Shown here piece after piece: positions 14,428 to 21,808 of a DNA stretch of 21,808 nucleotides. Under the pieces are notes generated by a model. The model was not told the origin of the DNA. It saw nothing but the letters and a program-made list of their open reading frames with translations, and made no database searches. The stretch spans positions 1-21,808 of the forward strand of contig CAZVCC010000051.1 of NCBI GenBank assembly GCA_964626015.1, given 5' to 3'. This DNA comes from CAIKZJ01 sp964626015 (lineage in GTDB: Bacteria > Bacteroidota > Ignavibacteria > Tepidaquicellales > Tepidaquicellaceae). The translations under genes were made by a program, and so were the position numbers. The stretch's first letter is position 1. The number at the start of each line of letters is the position of its first letter.

Positions 14428-17361
14428 ATGAAGAAGTTTTCAGCTTTTATATTCCTGTTCTTATTGTTTTCATCTTTCTCAAACCATAATAAATCTTATT
14501 TCGATTATACAAAATATGTCAACCCTTTCGTCGGCACAGGCGGACACGGTCATACCTTCCCGGGAGCAGCGGTTCCTTTTGGAATGGTACAGCTCAGCCC
14601 TGATACAAGGCTTGAAGGGTGGGACGGATGTTCGGGCTATCACTATTCCGACAGCATAATTTATGGGTTCTCGCATACACATCTCAGCGGTACAGGTGTT
14701 CCCGATTACTGCGATATTCTATTTATGCCTTTTACCGATAATAGATTTACTGAAATTGATAAGAACACCATACGAAATTTTACTTCCTCTTTTTCTCACG
14801 ATAACGAATCCGCTGAACCGGGTTATTATTCAGTATTGCTTGATAAATATAATGTAAAGGCAGAACTGACAGCAAGCACGCGAGCGGGCTATCACAAATA
14901 CACATTCCCCTCAGGAAAAGAAACAAAAGTATTCATTGACCTGAAGCACCGTGATAAAATTATTGAGTCCCATATAAAAATTTCAAACAGTAATTCTGTG
15001 TCGGGATTCAGACGCTCTGAATCCTGGGCAAGAGACCAGCGAGTTTACTTTTACGCAGTTTTCTCGGAAGATTTTAAAAAAACGGGTGTTTTTTCAGACG
15101 ATGTGTATATTCCCGAAAAGGATTATGTCGTAGGCAATAACATTAAAGCTATCATTGAATTTAATGATCCGCAAAAACCCGTATATGTGAAAGTCGGTAT
15201 TTCTGCAATAAGTGAGGAGAATGCAAAAATGAACCTCGAATCTGATATTGGCGGCAAAGACTTTAACACTGTAAGAAAAGAAGCAAATGAACTCTGGAAT
15301 AACTACCTAAACAAGATACAGGTAAAGTCAAACGACATCACGAAACTCAGAATCTTCTACACTGCCTTGTACCACACTGCAATAGCTCCGAATATTTTCA
15401 ACGATGCTGATGGCTCTTATCTCGGAAGGGATCTGAAAGTTCATAAGGCAGACCATAATTATTATACGGTTTTTTCGCTTTGGGATACTTACAGGGCTTT
15501 ACACCCCTTGCTAAACATCATTGAAAGAAAGCGTTCCGCAGATTTTATCAAGACCTTTCTCCTTCAGTATGAACAAGGCGGCAGGCTCCCCGTCTGGGAA
15601 CTCGGTGCAAATGAAACCGATTGCATGATTGGATACCACTCTGTGCCTGTAATAGTTGACGCATACAACAGCGGCATAACTGAGTTTGACAAGCAGCTCG
15701 CGCTCAATGCAATGATGCACAGCTCAAACCTTGATATATACGGACTTCAGCATTACAGAAACGACGGCTTCATCTCTGCCGATAAAGAGCACGAGTCAGT
15801 ATCAAAAACTCTTGAGTATGCTTTCGATGACTGGTGCATAGCTAATTTTGCGGAATCACTCGGTGATGTAAATAATAAATACGAATATCAAAAACGCTCT
15901 CAGTTTTACAAAAATATTCTCGACACCAAAACCGGTTTTATGCGTCCGAGATTGAATAACGGCTGGAAAGACCCGTTCAATCCGACAGACGTTGATAATA
16001 ATTTTACAGAAGCAAATTCATGGCAGTATTCATTCTACGTACCGCATGATGTGCCTCAGTTAAATAATTACCTGAACGGCGGTCTGGAAAAGAAACTCGA
16101 TGAACTTTTCAGTACTGATGAGAAAACAACAGGACGCGAACAGGTTGATATAACCGGGCTTATAGGTCAGTATGCACATGGTAACGAACCATCGCATCAC
16201 ATCGCATACTTATACAACTATACTGACAGCCCTCATAAGACTCAGCAGCTTGTAAGAAAAATAATGTCGGAATTTTATAAGGACAGTCCGGACGGACTTA
16301 TCGGAAACGAAGACTGTGGACAGATGTCAGCATGGTATGTTCTTAGTGCTATGGGTTTCTATCCCGTCGCACCAGGCTCAGGAAAATTCCTGATTGGCAG
16401 TCCAATCTTCGACGAAGTGAAAATTAAACTTGAAAACGGAAAAACATTTACTATAAAAGCTAACAACCAATCGGACGAAAATATTTTCATACAGAACAAG
16501 ACATCAGAAGATAAAAAACCCTTTATAACATGGGATGATATTTTTAGCGGCAGTACGATAACTTATGAAATGGGAAATTCTCCCGCTAAATCATTCGGCG
16601 ATAACGGAATCAAGCAATACTTATATTCCGAAATATCATACGACACCTCTAACGAACTAATCCCATCACCTTATGCAAACACAAGCAGGGTTACTTTCAA
16701 AGATTCTCTCGTTATCTCTTTTTCAGTTAACTATCTCGACGCTAAGATATACTATTATATAAATCAGGGTCAGCCTGTTGAATATAAACACTCTATTACT
16801 ATCCATGAAAATACATCTATCTTTACTTACGCAGAAGATGTAAACGGAAAGAGAAGCAAAACTATAAGCTCTGTGTATCACAAAATTCCAAAAGATATAA
16901 AAGTCGAATTGCTGTCAACCCCGCATCTGTCTTACACAGGGGGCGGACCCGAAGCACTTATAGACCAAATCAGGGGAGGAAAAAGCTGGAGGCTCGGAAG
17001 CTGGCAGGGCTATCAGAAACAGGATTTTTCAGCCGTTATTGACCTTGGTAAAGAAAAGAATGTTAGTGCCGTTACAATTGGTTTCCTTCAGGATGCGAGA
17101 AGCTGGATATGGATGCCAAAATACGTTGAGGTTTATTCTTCAATAGATAATATTAGGTATAATAAAATTGGAACAATCGAAAATACTGTATCGGATAAGG
17201 ATTTGAATGTTTCAATAAAAGATTTTATCTTACGGTTTGATAAAGTACAAAATGCACGTTATATAAAAGTTACCGCCGTTAACTACGGCAAAATTCCCGC
17301 ATGGCATCAGGGTGCAGGCGGGGACGCGTATATATTCGTAGATGAAATTATAATAGAGTAA
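14428..17361 (+). CDS. Secreted GH92 alpha-mannosidase with C-terminal discoidin-like domain
   Basis: A 977-residue glycoside hydrolase family 92 enzyme, an exo-acting Ca-dependent alpha-mannosidase active on N-glycan or yeast-type mannans. The signal peptide is MKKFSAFIFLFLLFSSFS. The GH92 opening YVNPFVGTGGHGHTFPGAAVPFGMVQLSPDT follows it, with GWDGCSGYHYSDSIIYGFSHTHLSGTG after that. The catalytic region contains Glu587 in GNEPSHH and Asp629 in EDCGQMSAWYVLSAMGFYPV, positions matching the family acid/base motifs. From about residue 750 there is a chitobiase-C-terminal/Fn3-like segment (ISFSVNYLDAKIYYYINQG). Residues 835-977 form an F5/8 type C (CBM32-like) domain (GSWQGYQKQDFSAVIDLG, ARYIKVTAVNYG). 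The start at 14428 begins a proper signal peptide; an in-frame ATG 75 bases earlier is not credible. It lacks a sorting domain, so it may stay periplasmic. No SusCD pair is nearby. Confidence 0.93.
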   Translation: MKKFSAFIFLFLLFSSFSNHNKSYFDYTKYVNPFVGTGGHGHTFPGAAVPFGMVQLSPDTRLEGWDGCSGYHYSDSIIYGFSHTHLSGTGVPDYCDILFMPFTDNRFTEIDKNTIRNFTSSFSHDNESAEPGYYSVLLDKYNVKAELTASTRAGYHKYTFPSGKETKVFIDLKHRDKIIESHIKISNSNSVSGFRRSESWARDQRVYFYAVFSEDFKKTGVFSDDVYIPEKDYVVGNNIKAIIEFNDPQKPVYVKVGISAISEENAKMNLESDIGGKDFNTVRKEANELWNNYLNKIQVKSNDITKLRIFYTALYHTAIAPNIFNDADGSYLGRDLKVHKADHNYYTVFSLWDTYRALHPLLNIIERKRSADFIKTFLLQYEQGGRLPVWELGANETDCMIGYHSVPVIVDAYNSGITEFDKQLALNAMMHSSNLDIYGLQHYRNDGFISADKEHESVSKTLEYAFDDWCIANFAESLGDVNNKYEYQKRSQFYKNILDTKTGFMRPRLNNGWKDPFNPTDVDNNFTEANSWQYSFYVPHDVPQLNNYLNGGLEKKLDELFSTDEKTTGREQVDITGLIGQYAHGNEPSHHIAYLYNYTDSPHKTQQLVRKIMSEFYKDSPDGLIGNEDCGQMSAWYVLSAMGFYPVAPGSGKFLIGSPIFDEVKIKLENGKTFTIKANNQSDENIFIQNKTSEDKKPFITWDDIFSGSTITYEMGNSPAKSFGDNGIKQYLYSEISYDTSNELIPSPYANTSRVTFKDSLVISFSVNYLDAKIYYYINQGQPVEYKHSITIHENTSIFTYAEDVNGKRSKTISSVYHKIPKDIKVELLSTPHLSYTGGGPEALIDQIRGGKSWRLGSWQGYQKQDFSAVIDLGKEKNVSAVTIGFLQDARSWIWMPKYVEVYSSIDNIRYNKIGTIENTVSDKDLNVSIKDFILRFDKVQNARYIKVTAVNYGKIPAWHQGAGGDAYIFVDEIIIE

Positions 17362-17397
17362 TTCTCTAATATTTTAAAACTTTAAAAGGAGCATTAA

Positions 17398-18078
17398 ATG
17401 AAAAAGTACATTGCCGAATTAATCGGAACAATGGTGCTTGTTCTTATCGGATGCGGTTCCGCGGTTATTTCGGGCGGTTCCGTTGGGTTCCTCGGAATCT
17501 CATTTGCATTTGGTTTTGCAGTTCTTGCTATGGCTTACGGAATAGGAGGCGTGTCCGGATGCCATATTAATCCCGCTGTTACAGTCGGAGCCCTCGTTGC
17601 AGGACGAATCGGCGGCAAAGACGCAGGGATGTATATTATTTTTCAGATTATAGGTGCAATCATAGGAGCAGGTATTTTGTATTACATTGCTTCAGGTCTT
17701 AGCAGTTATAATATCGCTGCAAGCGGACTCGGACAAAACGGGTATGCGGAATATTCACCCATGAAATACCCTATGATTTCAGGTTTTGTAGCTGAAGTCG
17801 TGTTAACATTTATATTTCTTATCGTAATTCTCGGTGCAACTGCCAAGAATGCACCCGCCGGTTTTGCCGGAATACCTATCGGTATTGCACTCGTTATAAT
17901 TCATATCGTCGGTATTCCTATAACGGGTACATCGGTAAATCCTGCAAGAAGTATAGGTCCCGCACTGTTCGTTGGCGGTGCGGCTTTAGAGCAGCTCTGG
18001 ATGTTCATCATTGCACCTCTTATCGGAGCTGCAATCGCAGGTCTCGTCTGGAAATATGTACTTGAGGATAAAGAATAA
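17398..18078 (+). CDS. aqpZ: Aquaporin Z-like water channel
   Basis: A 226-residue MIP-family channel with six membrane helices and both NPA boxes: GCHINPAVTVG and GTSVNPARSIGPAL. Residues around the selectivity filter correspond to Phe (AFGFAV), His (IIHIVGIP), Thr (GTSV) and Arg (NPAR), the narrow water-selective set of AqpZ rather than the glycerol set of GlpF. A consensus Shine-Dalgarno AAAAGGAG ends 6 bases before the ATG, direct evidence that this genome uses SD-led initiation. It begins 36 bases after the GH92 stop codon and may be co-transcribed, though a functional link is not evident. It is followed by a terminator at 18112-18153. Confidence 0.95.
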   Translation: MKKYIAELIGTMVLVLIGCGSAVISGGSVGFLGISFAFGFAVLAMAYGIGGVSGCHINPAVTVGALVAGRIGGKDAGMYIIFQIIGAIIGAGILYYIASGLSSYNIAASGLGQNGYAEYSPMKYPMISGFVAEVVLTFIFLIVILGATAKNAPAGFAGIPIGIALVIIHIVGIPITGTSVNPARSIGPALFVGGAALEQLWMFIIAPLIGAAIAGLVWKYVLEDKE

Positions 18079-18111
18079 AATTTATATTTTACTTCTTTAT
18101 TAAAATATTTA

Positions 18112-18153
18112 TTAAAGAGTCTTTAAATTATATTAAAGACTCTTTTAATTTTT
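18112..18153 (+). terminator. Rho-independent terminator after aqpZ
   Basis: TTAAAGAGTCTTTAA (18112-18126) and TTAAAGACTCTTT (18133-18145) pair over about 13 bp around a short A/T loop, followed by TAATTTTT. It lies 33 bases after the aquaporin stop codon. Confidence 0.8.
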
Positions 18154-18230
18154 AAGTCCCGGAGGGACGGTATATCAATAGCTAAATATAAGTGTGCGTA
18201 TTAAGTCCCGGAGGGACGGCATATTAGTAA
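18152..18230. repeat. Two REP-like palindromic repeats
   Basis: TTAAGTCCCGGAGGGACGG occurs identically at 18152-18170 and 18201-18219. Each copy contains the small hairpin GTCCC-GGA-GGGAC and is followed by a related A/T tail (TATATCAATA versus CATATTAGTA). The two copies are direct repeats offset by 49 bases, placed between the aqpZ terminator and the yciI-like gene. This is the style of dispersed REP elements moved by RAYT transposases; a G/C-rich unit stands out in otherwise A/T-rich sequence. No transposase gene is in the window. Confidence 0.75.
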
Positions 18231-18271
18231 AGATAAGCCAAATTAATTTAAAAATTAACTAAACAACAAGC

Positions 18272-18682
18272 ATGAATAACACAATCATTCTCATCCTTCT
18301 TATTACAGCATCATTCATACTTTCAAACACCGCCCTTTCTCAGGACGAATTCGAAATGAAAGACGGCGATGAAACATTCATCATGAAAAAATACTACATG
18401 TGCTTTCTGAAACGCGGCGAGAACAGAACTCAGGACTCCGCTGCAACAGCTCTAATACAAAAAGGACACATGGAACACCTTTCAAAACTTTACAAAGAAG
18501 GACACACTCAAATAGCAGGACCCTTTGGCGGTGACGGCGACCTTCGCGGAATTGTAATATTCAGCGTTAAATCCAAAGAAGAAGCCGAACGCCTCGCATC
18601 AGAAGACCCGGCGGTTATAGCCGGACGGCTCAAAGTCGAAATCCTCGAATGGTGGGCTGCAAAAGGCTCCACACTGAAATAA
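18272..18682 (+). CDS. Exported YciI-family protein
   Basis: A 136-residue protein with a Sec signal peptide (residues 1 to about 23, ending TALS-Q) followed by a ferredoxin-like YciI domain. The domain shows KKYYMCFLKRGENRTQDS, then HMEHLSKLYKEGHTQIAGPFGGDGDLRGIVIFSVKSKEEAERLASEDPAVIAGRLKVEILEWW. The conserved HxxHL, GPF and ASEDPAV elements are those of the family, whose His and Asp residues suggest an enzymatic role that remains undefined for most members. Export is unusual, as typical YciI proteins are cytoplasmic. No Shine-Dalgarno is evident before the ATG (A-rich ACAACAAGC). It stands alone between the REP-like repeats and a 204-base spacer leading to the rplT terminator. Confidence 0.88.
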   Translation: MNNTIILILLITASFILSNTALSQDEFEMKDGDETFIMKKYYMCFLKRGENRTQDSAATALIQKGHMEHLSKLYKEGHTQIAGPFGGDGDLRGIVIFSVKSKEEAERLASEDPAVIAGRLKVEILEWWAAKGSTLK

Positions 18683-18841
18683 ATTTTAATTCAATATAAT
18701 TGCTCTTAGGGTAACTCATGCTTCTAACATGAGGATTAATAAAGTTGCTGTTGACTTTAGACAATTGAAGTATAACATTATAATCCTGCTTTAAACAGGT
18801 TGCATACTTTATATAATTTTTCCCTACGCACCAAAACCCGT

Positions 18842-18869
18842 ACCCTATACCCTGAACCCTATACCCTGC
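18842..18869. repeat. Two-copy 14-base tandem repeat (ACCCTATACCCTGA)
   Basis: ACCCTATACCCTG(A/C) is repeated twice in tandem at 18842-18855 and 18856-18869, with a partial ACCCGT unit just before. Each unit itself is two imperfect CCCTRTA-like heptamers. The strand is entirely C-rich here. It lies in the noncoding spacer between the yciI-like gene and the rplT terminator. Confidence 0.7.
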
Positions 18870-18886
18870 TCTCCCCTCTAAAAACA

Positions 18887-18911
18887 AAAAGCGGACCATA
18901 AGCCCGCTTTT
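18887..18911 (-). terminator. Terminator of the thrS-infC-rpmI-rplT operon
   Basis: AAAAGCGG (18887-18894) and CCGCTTTT (18904-18911) form an 8-bp stem around a 9-base loop. Read on the minus strand it is followed by TGTTTTTAG, a usable U-tract, 25 bases after the rplT stop. It can also stop plus-strand transcripts from the yciI-like gene, with a weaker tail. Confidence 0.8.
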
Positions 18912-18935
18912 GTTGTAAAGAATATTCTGTTTCTT

Positions 18936-19283
18936 TTAGCTCATTGCGAATTTTACAAATTCGTTGAATGCATCGAGATTGTTGTAAGCCATGTCAGCAA
19001 GTGTCTTTCTGTTTACGTCGATTTTCTTCTTGCTTAATGCGCCCATCAGCTGTGAGTAAGATACTCCGCTTATTCTTGCTGCTGCATTTATTCTGACTAT
19101 CCAGAGATTTCTGTAAACTCTCTTCTTGAGTTTTCTGTCCCTGTATGAGTGTGATAAGCCCTTCTCTACTGCATTCTTCGCAACCGTGTAAACTTTGCTT
19201 CTTGCTCCTACGTAGCCCTTGGCTTGCTTTAGAACTGCTTTTCTGCGCCTGTGCGAGGCGACTTTGTTTTTAGACCTTGGCAT
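18936..19283 (-). CDS. rplT: 50S ribosomal protein L20
   Basis: A 115-residue early-assembly protein of the large subunit that binds 23S rRNA. The very basic N-terminus (MPRSKNKVASHRRRKAVLKQAKGYVGARSKVY) and the globular half (RDRKLKKRVYRNLWIVRINAAARISGVSYSQLMGALSKKKIDVNRKTLADMA) are full length and typical. In E. coli and B. subtilis L20 represses its own operon by binding mRNA that mimics its rRNA site. A 146-base structured spacer lies just upstream here. AAAGG precedes the ATG by 6 bases. It is the last gene of the operon. Confidence 0.98.
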   Translation of the reverse strand: MPRSKNKVASHRRRKAVLKQAKGYVGARSKVYTVAKNAVEKGLSHSYRDRKLKKRVYRNLWIVRINAAARISGVSYSQLMGALSKKKIDVNRKTLADMAYNNLDAFNEFVKFAMS

Positions 19284-19429
19284 TTTATTACCTTTCTTTA
19301 ATTTAAAAATTGAGGCATTCCGCGCTGCGGAATTTCGAGACCTCTTCTTGTTTAAATTATTCCTGTTTTTGGAGGAATAAATATTTTAAAGAACTTTATA
19401 GTCTTTCTTTAAGACTTCTTTCAGAAAGT
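19284..19429 (-). promoter_or_regulatory. Structured rpmI-rplT spacer, possible L20 autoregulatory element
   Basis: The 146-base gap contains several inverted repeats. The strongest is ATTCCGC (19317-19323) with GCGGAAT (19327-19333), a 7-bp stem with a 3-base loop, bracketed by GAGG (19312-19315) and CCTC (19341-19344), which can close a second helix over an internal loop. Upstream in the transcript are TTATTCCT/AGGAATAA (19357-19364 and 19373-19380, 8 bp) and AGTCTT/AAGACT (19400-19405 and 19411-19416, 6 bp). No T-run follows the strong stem, so it is not a simple terminator. Its place just before rplT suits translational control. Confidence 0.45.
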
Positions 19430-19627
19430 TTATTCCGCGAGTATCATTCTTTTGACTCTTCCTTCGTCACCCTTTGAAACTAGCGTTGCTGTTGCAAGCT
19501 GTCTCTTCCTTTTCGGTGACTTCTTAGTCAAAATGTGACTTCTGCCGGATTTCTCTCTCTTTAACTTTCCCGTACCCGTTACCTTAAATCTCTTGGCTGA
19601 TGCACGGTTCGATTTCATCTTGGGCAT
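19430..19627 (-). CDS. rpmI: 50S ribosomal protein L35
   Basis: A 65-residue, very basic large-subunit protein. MPKMKSNRASAKRFKVTGTGKLKREKSGRSHILTKKSPKRKRQL is the standard L35 N-terminal two thirds, and the length matches the family. It lies 23 bases downstream of infC and upstream of rplT in the conserved thrS-infC-rpmI-rplT order. No clear Shine-Dalgarno is seen before its ATG, so translation may depend on coupling to infC. Confidence 0.98.
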   Translation of the reverse strand: MPKMKSNRASAKRFKVTGTGKLKREKSGRSHILTKKSPKRKRQLATATLVSKGDEGRVKRMILAE

Positions 19628-19650
19628 GTTGTGCTTTGTTTATTTGTAAA

Positions 19651-20292
19651 TTAATTTTCTGTTTGTGTTTTTGGCTCTTCCAACGCTGTCTCCGCTTTCA
19701 CGGATTCTGTCAGAGGTGTTTCTTCTTCTTTCTTAAGCTCTTTCGCAAGCTTTGCTCTGTATGAAAGTATTTTGTTCTTGTCCGGTACTAAAAAACATGT
19801 GAGCATCTTGCCTTCAAGCTTTGGCTTTGAATCTATCTTTCCTATATCTTTCAGTCTTTCCAGTACGTCGCTCATAAGTTTCTGTCCTATTTCAGGATGT
19901 GTTATCATTCTTCCTTTGTAAAGTACCGAGGTCTTTACCTTGTGTCCGTCAAGAAGGAACTGCCTTAAATGTTTCGTCTTAAATTCTATGTCGTGCGAAT
20001 CTGTGTTTGCATTGAATCTTATTTCCTTAACCGTCATTACGTTCTGATTCTTCTTCGTCAGCTTGTCCTTCTTCTGTTTCTCGTAAGTGTACTTTCCGTA
20101 ATCTATTATCTTGCAAACCGGGGGCTTCGAGCCCGCTGCTATTTCAACTAAATCAAGTCCTCGTGAGGTTGCTGTTCTTAAAGCTTCGTGCAGCGGCATA
20201 ACGCCGAGCGGCTGTCCGTCTTCATCAACTACTCTAACCTGATAAGCGGTGATTTCCTGATTTACTCTTTCCTTGTACTTTTTGTCTTTAAT
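19651..20292 (-). CDS. infC: Translation initiation factor IF-3 with AUU start codon
   Basis: A 213-residue factor that binds the 30S subunit, prevents premature 50S joining and proofreads start codons. The first ATG in frame (at 20199) would remove the conserved N-terminal strand. Reading upstream gives ERVNQEITAYQVRVVDEDGQPLGVMPLHEAL, the expected IF-3 N-terminus, back to a TAA. The only start just after that stop is ATT at 20290-20292, preceded by GGAAGG at 8 bases. AUU is the known infC start of E. coli and many other bacteria, where IF-3 rejects its own non-canonical start and so limits its synthesis. Both IF-3 domains are present (N-domain; C-domain with KEIRFNANTDSHDIEFKTKHLRQFL), then an acidic tail of about 25 residues. 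It begins 20 bases after thrS. Confidence 0.95.
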   Translation of the reverse strand: MKDKKYKERVNQEITAYQVRVVDEDGQPLGVMPLHEALRTATSRGLDLVEIAAGSKPPVCKIIDYGKYTYEKQKKDKLTKKNQNVMTVKEIRFNANTDSHDIEFKTKHLRQFLLDGHKVKTSVLYKGRMITHPEIGQKLMSDVLERLKDIGKIDSKPKLEGKMLTCFLVPDKNKILSYRAKLAKELKKEEETPLTESVKAETALEEPKTQTEN

Positions 20293-20312
20293 TTATTTAA
20301 CCTTCCTAAAAT

Positions 20313-21808
20313 TTATAAATCGTAATTTGTTTTTTTAGCCGTAACGTTTAATCTAACTTTTTGCATGAATTCTTTCAATTCAAAAGCACCCTTATCGCCC
20401 GCTCCGTGTATCCTGAGCGATACGCTACCGCTCTGTTCTTCTTTCGGTCCGAGTACGAGCATGTACGGTATCTTTCTATTCTCGGCTTCGCGTATTTTGT
20501 AATTCACTTTCTCGCTTCTGTCGTCAAGATATACTCTGAATCCTTCGCTGAACAATGTATCGTAAACGCTCTTAGCATAGTCCTTCTGTGCGTCTGTTAA
20601 AGGCAGTACCGCCACTTGAACAGGTGCTATCCATGCAGGGAAGTTTCCCGCAAAGTGCTCGGTCAGTATTCCGACGAATCTTTCAAAGCTTCCGTATATT
20701 GCGCGGTGTATCATTATCGGTCTGTGTTTCTGTCCGTCCGAGCCTTCATAAGTTAAATCGAATCTCTCGGGTAAATTAAAATCAAGCTGCACTGTCGCAA
20801 GCTGCCAGGTTCTGTTCAGTGCGTCTTTTATGTGTACGTCAATCTTCGGTCCGTAAAATGCTCCGTCTTTTTCGTTAACTTTGTAGCTCAGGTTATTCGC
20901 CTTAAGCGCCTGTGCAAGCGACTCTTCAGCCTTGTTCCAGACTTCTATTTCGCCCATCGCCTCGTCGGGTCTGGTCGAAAGATAGTACATAGGTGTAAAA
21001 CCGAATGTTGAATAAGTCTCCGTCATTAGTTGAAGCACCTTGGTTATTTCTTCAAGTATCTGGTCGTATGTACAGAATATATGTGCATCGTCCATCGTGA
21101 ATTGCCTTACCCTGAACATTCCGCCCAGCGCTCCGCGAATTTCGTTCCTGTGCATCCTGCCGAGTTCGCTTAAACGCAGAGGTAAATCTCTGAAGCTTCT
21201 CAGCTTTGATGAATACACGATTGTCGCCTCGGGACAGTTCATCGGTTTTAAATACATCGGCTCATCGTCGGTTATTATCTTGAACATATTTTCAAGGTAA
21301 TGCGATGTATGCCCCGATGTCTGGAATAACTGCTCTTTCACAACTATCGGAGTGCTTATCTCGTCATACCTGTATTTGTCATGAAGTTGTCTTGAAAAAT
21401 ACTCTATCTCTCTGTAAATAATCATTCCGTTCGGAAGCCAGAAAGGTGCACCCGGACTCACTTCGTGGAAGAAGAATAAATCAAGTTCTTTCCCGAGCTT
21501 TCTGTGGTCGCGCTTCTTCGCTTCTTCAAGCATCTTTAAATGATGGTCAAGTTCCTTCTGCGATGGGAATGTTATTCCGTATATCCTCTGAAGCATTTTG
21601 TTCTTTTCATCGCCTCTCCAGTACGACCCCGAGATTGACATCAACTTCACGGCTTTTATCTTTCCCGTGCTTGGTAAATGCGGTCCTCTGCAAAGGTCTG
21701 TAAAACCGCCCTGATGGTACAGCGAGACCATATCCTCATCTTTTGCAATCGTCTCGAGTATCTCAACCTTGTATTCGTCTTTTCTCTTTGTCTTGAAGTA
21801 TTCTATCG
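20313..21808 (-). CDS. thrS: Threonyl-tRNA synthetase, partial (5' end beyond the window)
   Basis: The C-terminal part (about 498 residues) of a class II aminoacyl-tRNA synthetase that charges tRNA-Thr. The reading frame stays open to the window edge, so the TGS and most of the editing domain lie outside. Visible are the end of the editing/SAD region (GGFTDLCRGPHLPSTGKIKAVKLMSISGSYWRGD), the catalytic core with zinc ligands Cys in MNCPEATIVY, His in DDAHIF and His in MIHRAIYGSFERFVGILTEHF, and the HGTP anticodon-binding domain (WIAPVQVAVLPLTDAQKDYA onward). It is the first gene visible of the thrS-infC-rpmI-rplT operon. Internal methionine at 21731 is not the true start, since upstream codons (EYKVEILETIAKDED) continue the homology. 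Confidence 0.97.
   Translation of the reverse strand, partial: IEYFKTKRKDEYKVEILETIAKDEDMVSLYHQGGFTDLCRGPHLPSTGKIKAVKLMSISGSYWRGDEKNKMLQRIYGITFPSQKELDHHLKMLEEAKKRDHRKLGKELDLFFFHEVSPGAPFWLPNGMIIYREIEYFSRQLHDKYRYDEISTPIVVKEQLFQTSGHTSHYLENMFKIITDDEPMYLKPMNCPEATIVYSSKLRSFRDLPLRLSELGRMHRNEIRGALGGMFRVRQFTMDDAHIFCTYDQILEEITKVLQLMTETYSTFGFTPMYYLSTRPDEAMGEIEVWNKAEESLAQALKANNLSYKVNEKDGAFYGPKIDVHIKDALNRTWQLATVQLDFNLPERFDLTYEGSDGQKHRPIMIHRAIYGSFERFVGILTEHFAGNFPAWIAPVQVAVLPLTDAQKDYAKSVYDTLFSEGFRVYLDDRSEKVNYKIREAENRKIPYMLVLGPKEEQSGSVSLRIHGAGDKGAFELKEFMQKVRLNVTAKKTNYDL

Noticed and set aside
18152..18219. Possible short CRISPR array from the two GTCCCGGAGGGAC units
   Set aside because: Only two units, 19 bases long, separated by 30 bases, with similar flanks and no cas gene; a REP-like pair explains them better.
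18715..18733. CTCATG/CATGAG hairpin after the yciI-like gene as its terminator
   Set aside because: Only 6 bp with no T-tract; the stronger hairpin at 18887-18911 can terminate transcripts from both sides.

Overview
The window looks like chromosomal DNA of a low-GC Bacteroidota/Ignavibacteriota-Chlorobiota relative. The main evidence is a secreted protein ending in a type IX secretion (Por-type) sorting domain with the QNFPNPFN signature typical of the Ignavibacteria side of the group. Supporting evidence is the alternative Bacteroidetes-type GlmU-like protein, a GH92 mannosidase with a sugar-binding tail, and a lipoprotein-rich gene set. Assignment to Ignavibacteria is inference; the broader group is well supported. 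Genes are dense and no intergenic gap exceeds 300 bases. The largest gaps are 3431-3703 and 4910-5186.

Layout from left to right. (1) 80-3430, minus strand: a three-gene electron-transfer operon made of a Tat-exported four-cluster ferredoxin, a HybB/NrfD-type membrane subunit and a 13-haem periplasmic cytochrome, closed by a hairpin at 44-70. (2) 3704-4909, minus: a T9SS cargo protein of unknown function. (3) 5187-6740, plus: rpmE (L31) with a clear promoter and terminator, then a GlmU-like nucleotidyltransferase/acyltransferase. (4) 6775-8828, minus: livK-livH of a branched-chain amino-acid-type ABC importer whose other subunits are not here, preceded by a thiopurine-methyltransferase-like gene with no conventional start at the conserved N-terminus. 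(5) 9721-10002, plus: a small, very basic, tyrosine-rich protein built of 18-residue repeats. (6) 10102-11666, plus: a type III polyketide synthase overlapping an isoprenylcysteine-methyltransferase-like gene, the architecture of the Bacillus BpsA-BpsB alkylpyrone pathway. (7) 11672-14194, minus: a MarR-YceI-thioredoxin-pirin operon, probably redox responsive, with a palindrome at its promoter. (8) 14428-18682, plus: GH92 alpha-mannosidase, aquaporin Z, two REP-like hairpins and an exported YciI-family protein. (9) 18936-21808, minus: the conserved thrS-infC-rpmI-rplT translation operon, with thrS cut by the window edge.

Most of the window is ordinary housekeeping or recognisable accessory metabolism, and I did not find a clearly novel multi-gene system. 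The points most worth checking are: the PKS/methyltransferase pair with an in-frame ATG-to-TAA leader directly before a TTG start; the multihaem/HybAB-like module without catalytic hydrogenase subunits and with one CX3CH haem site; the 18-residue-repeat basic protein; the AUU start of infC and the structured 146-base rpmI-rplT spacer; and the methyltransferase whose conserved N-terminus begins at an ACG codon.
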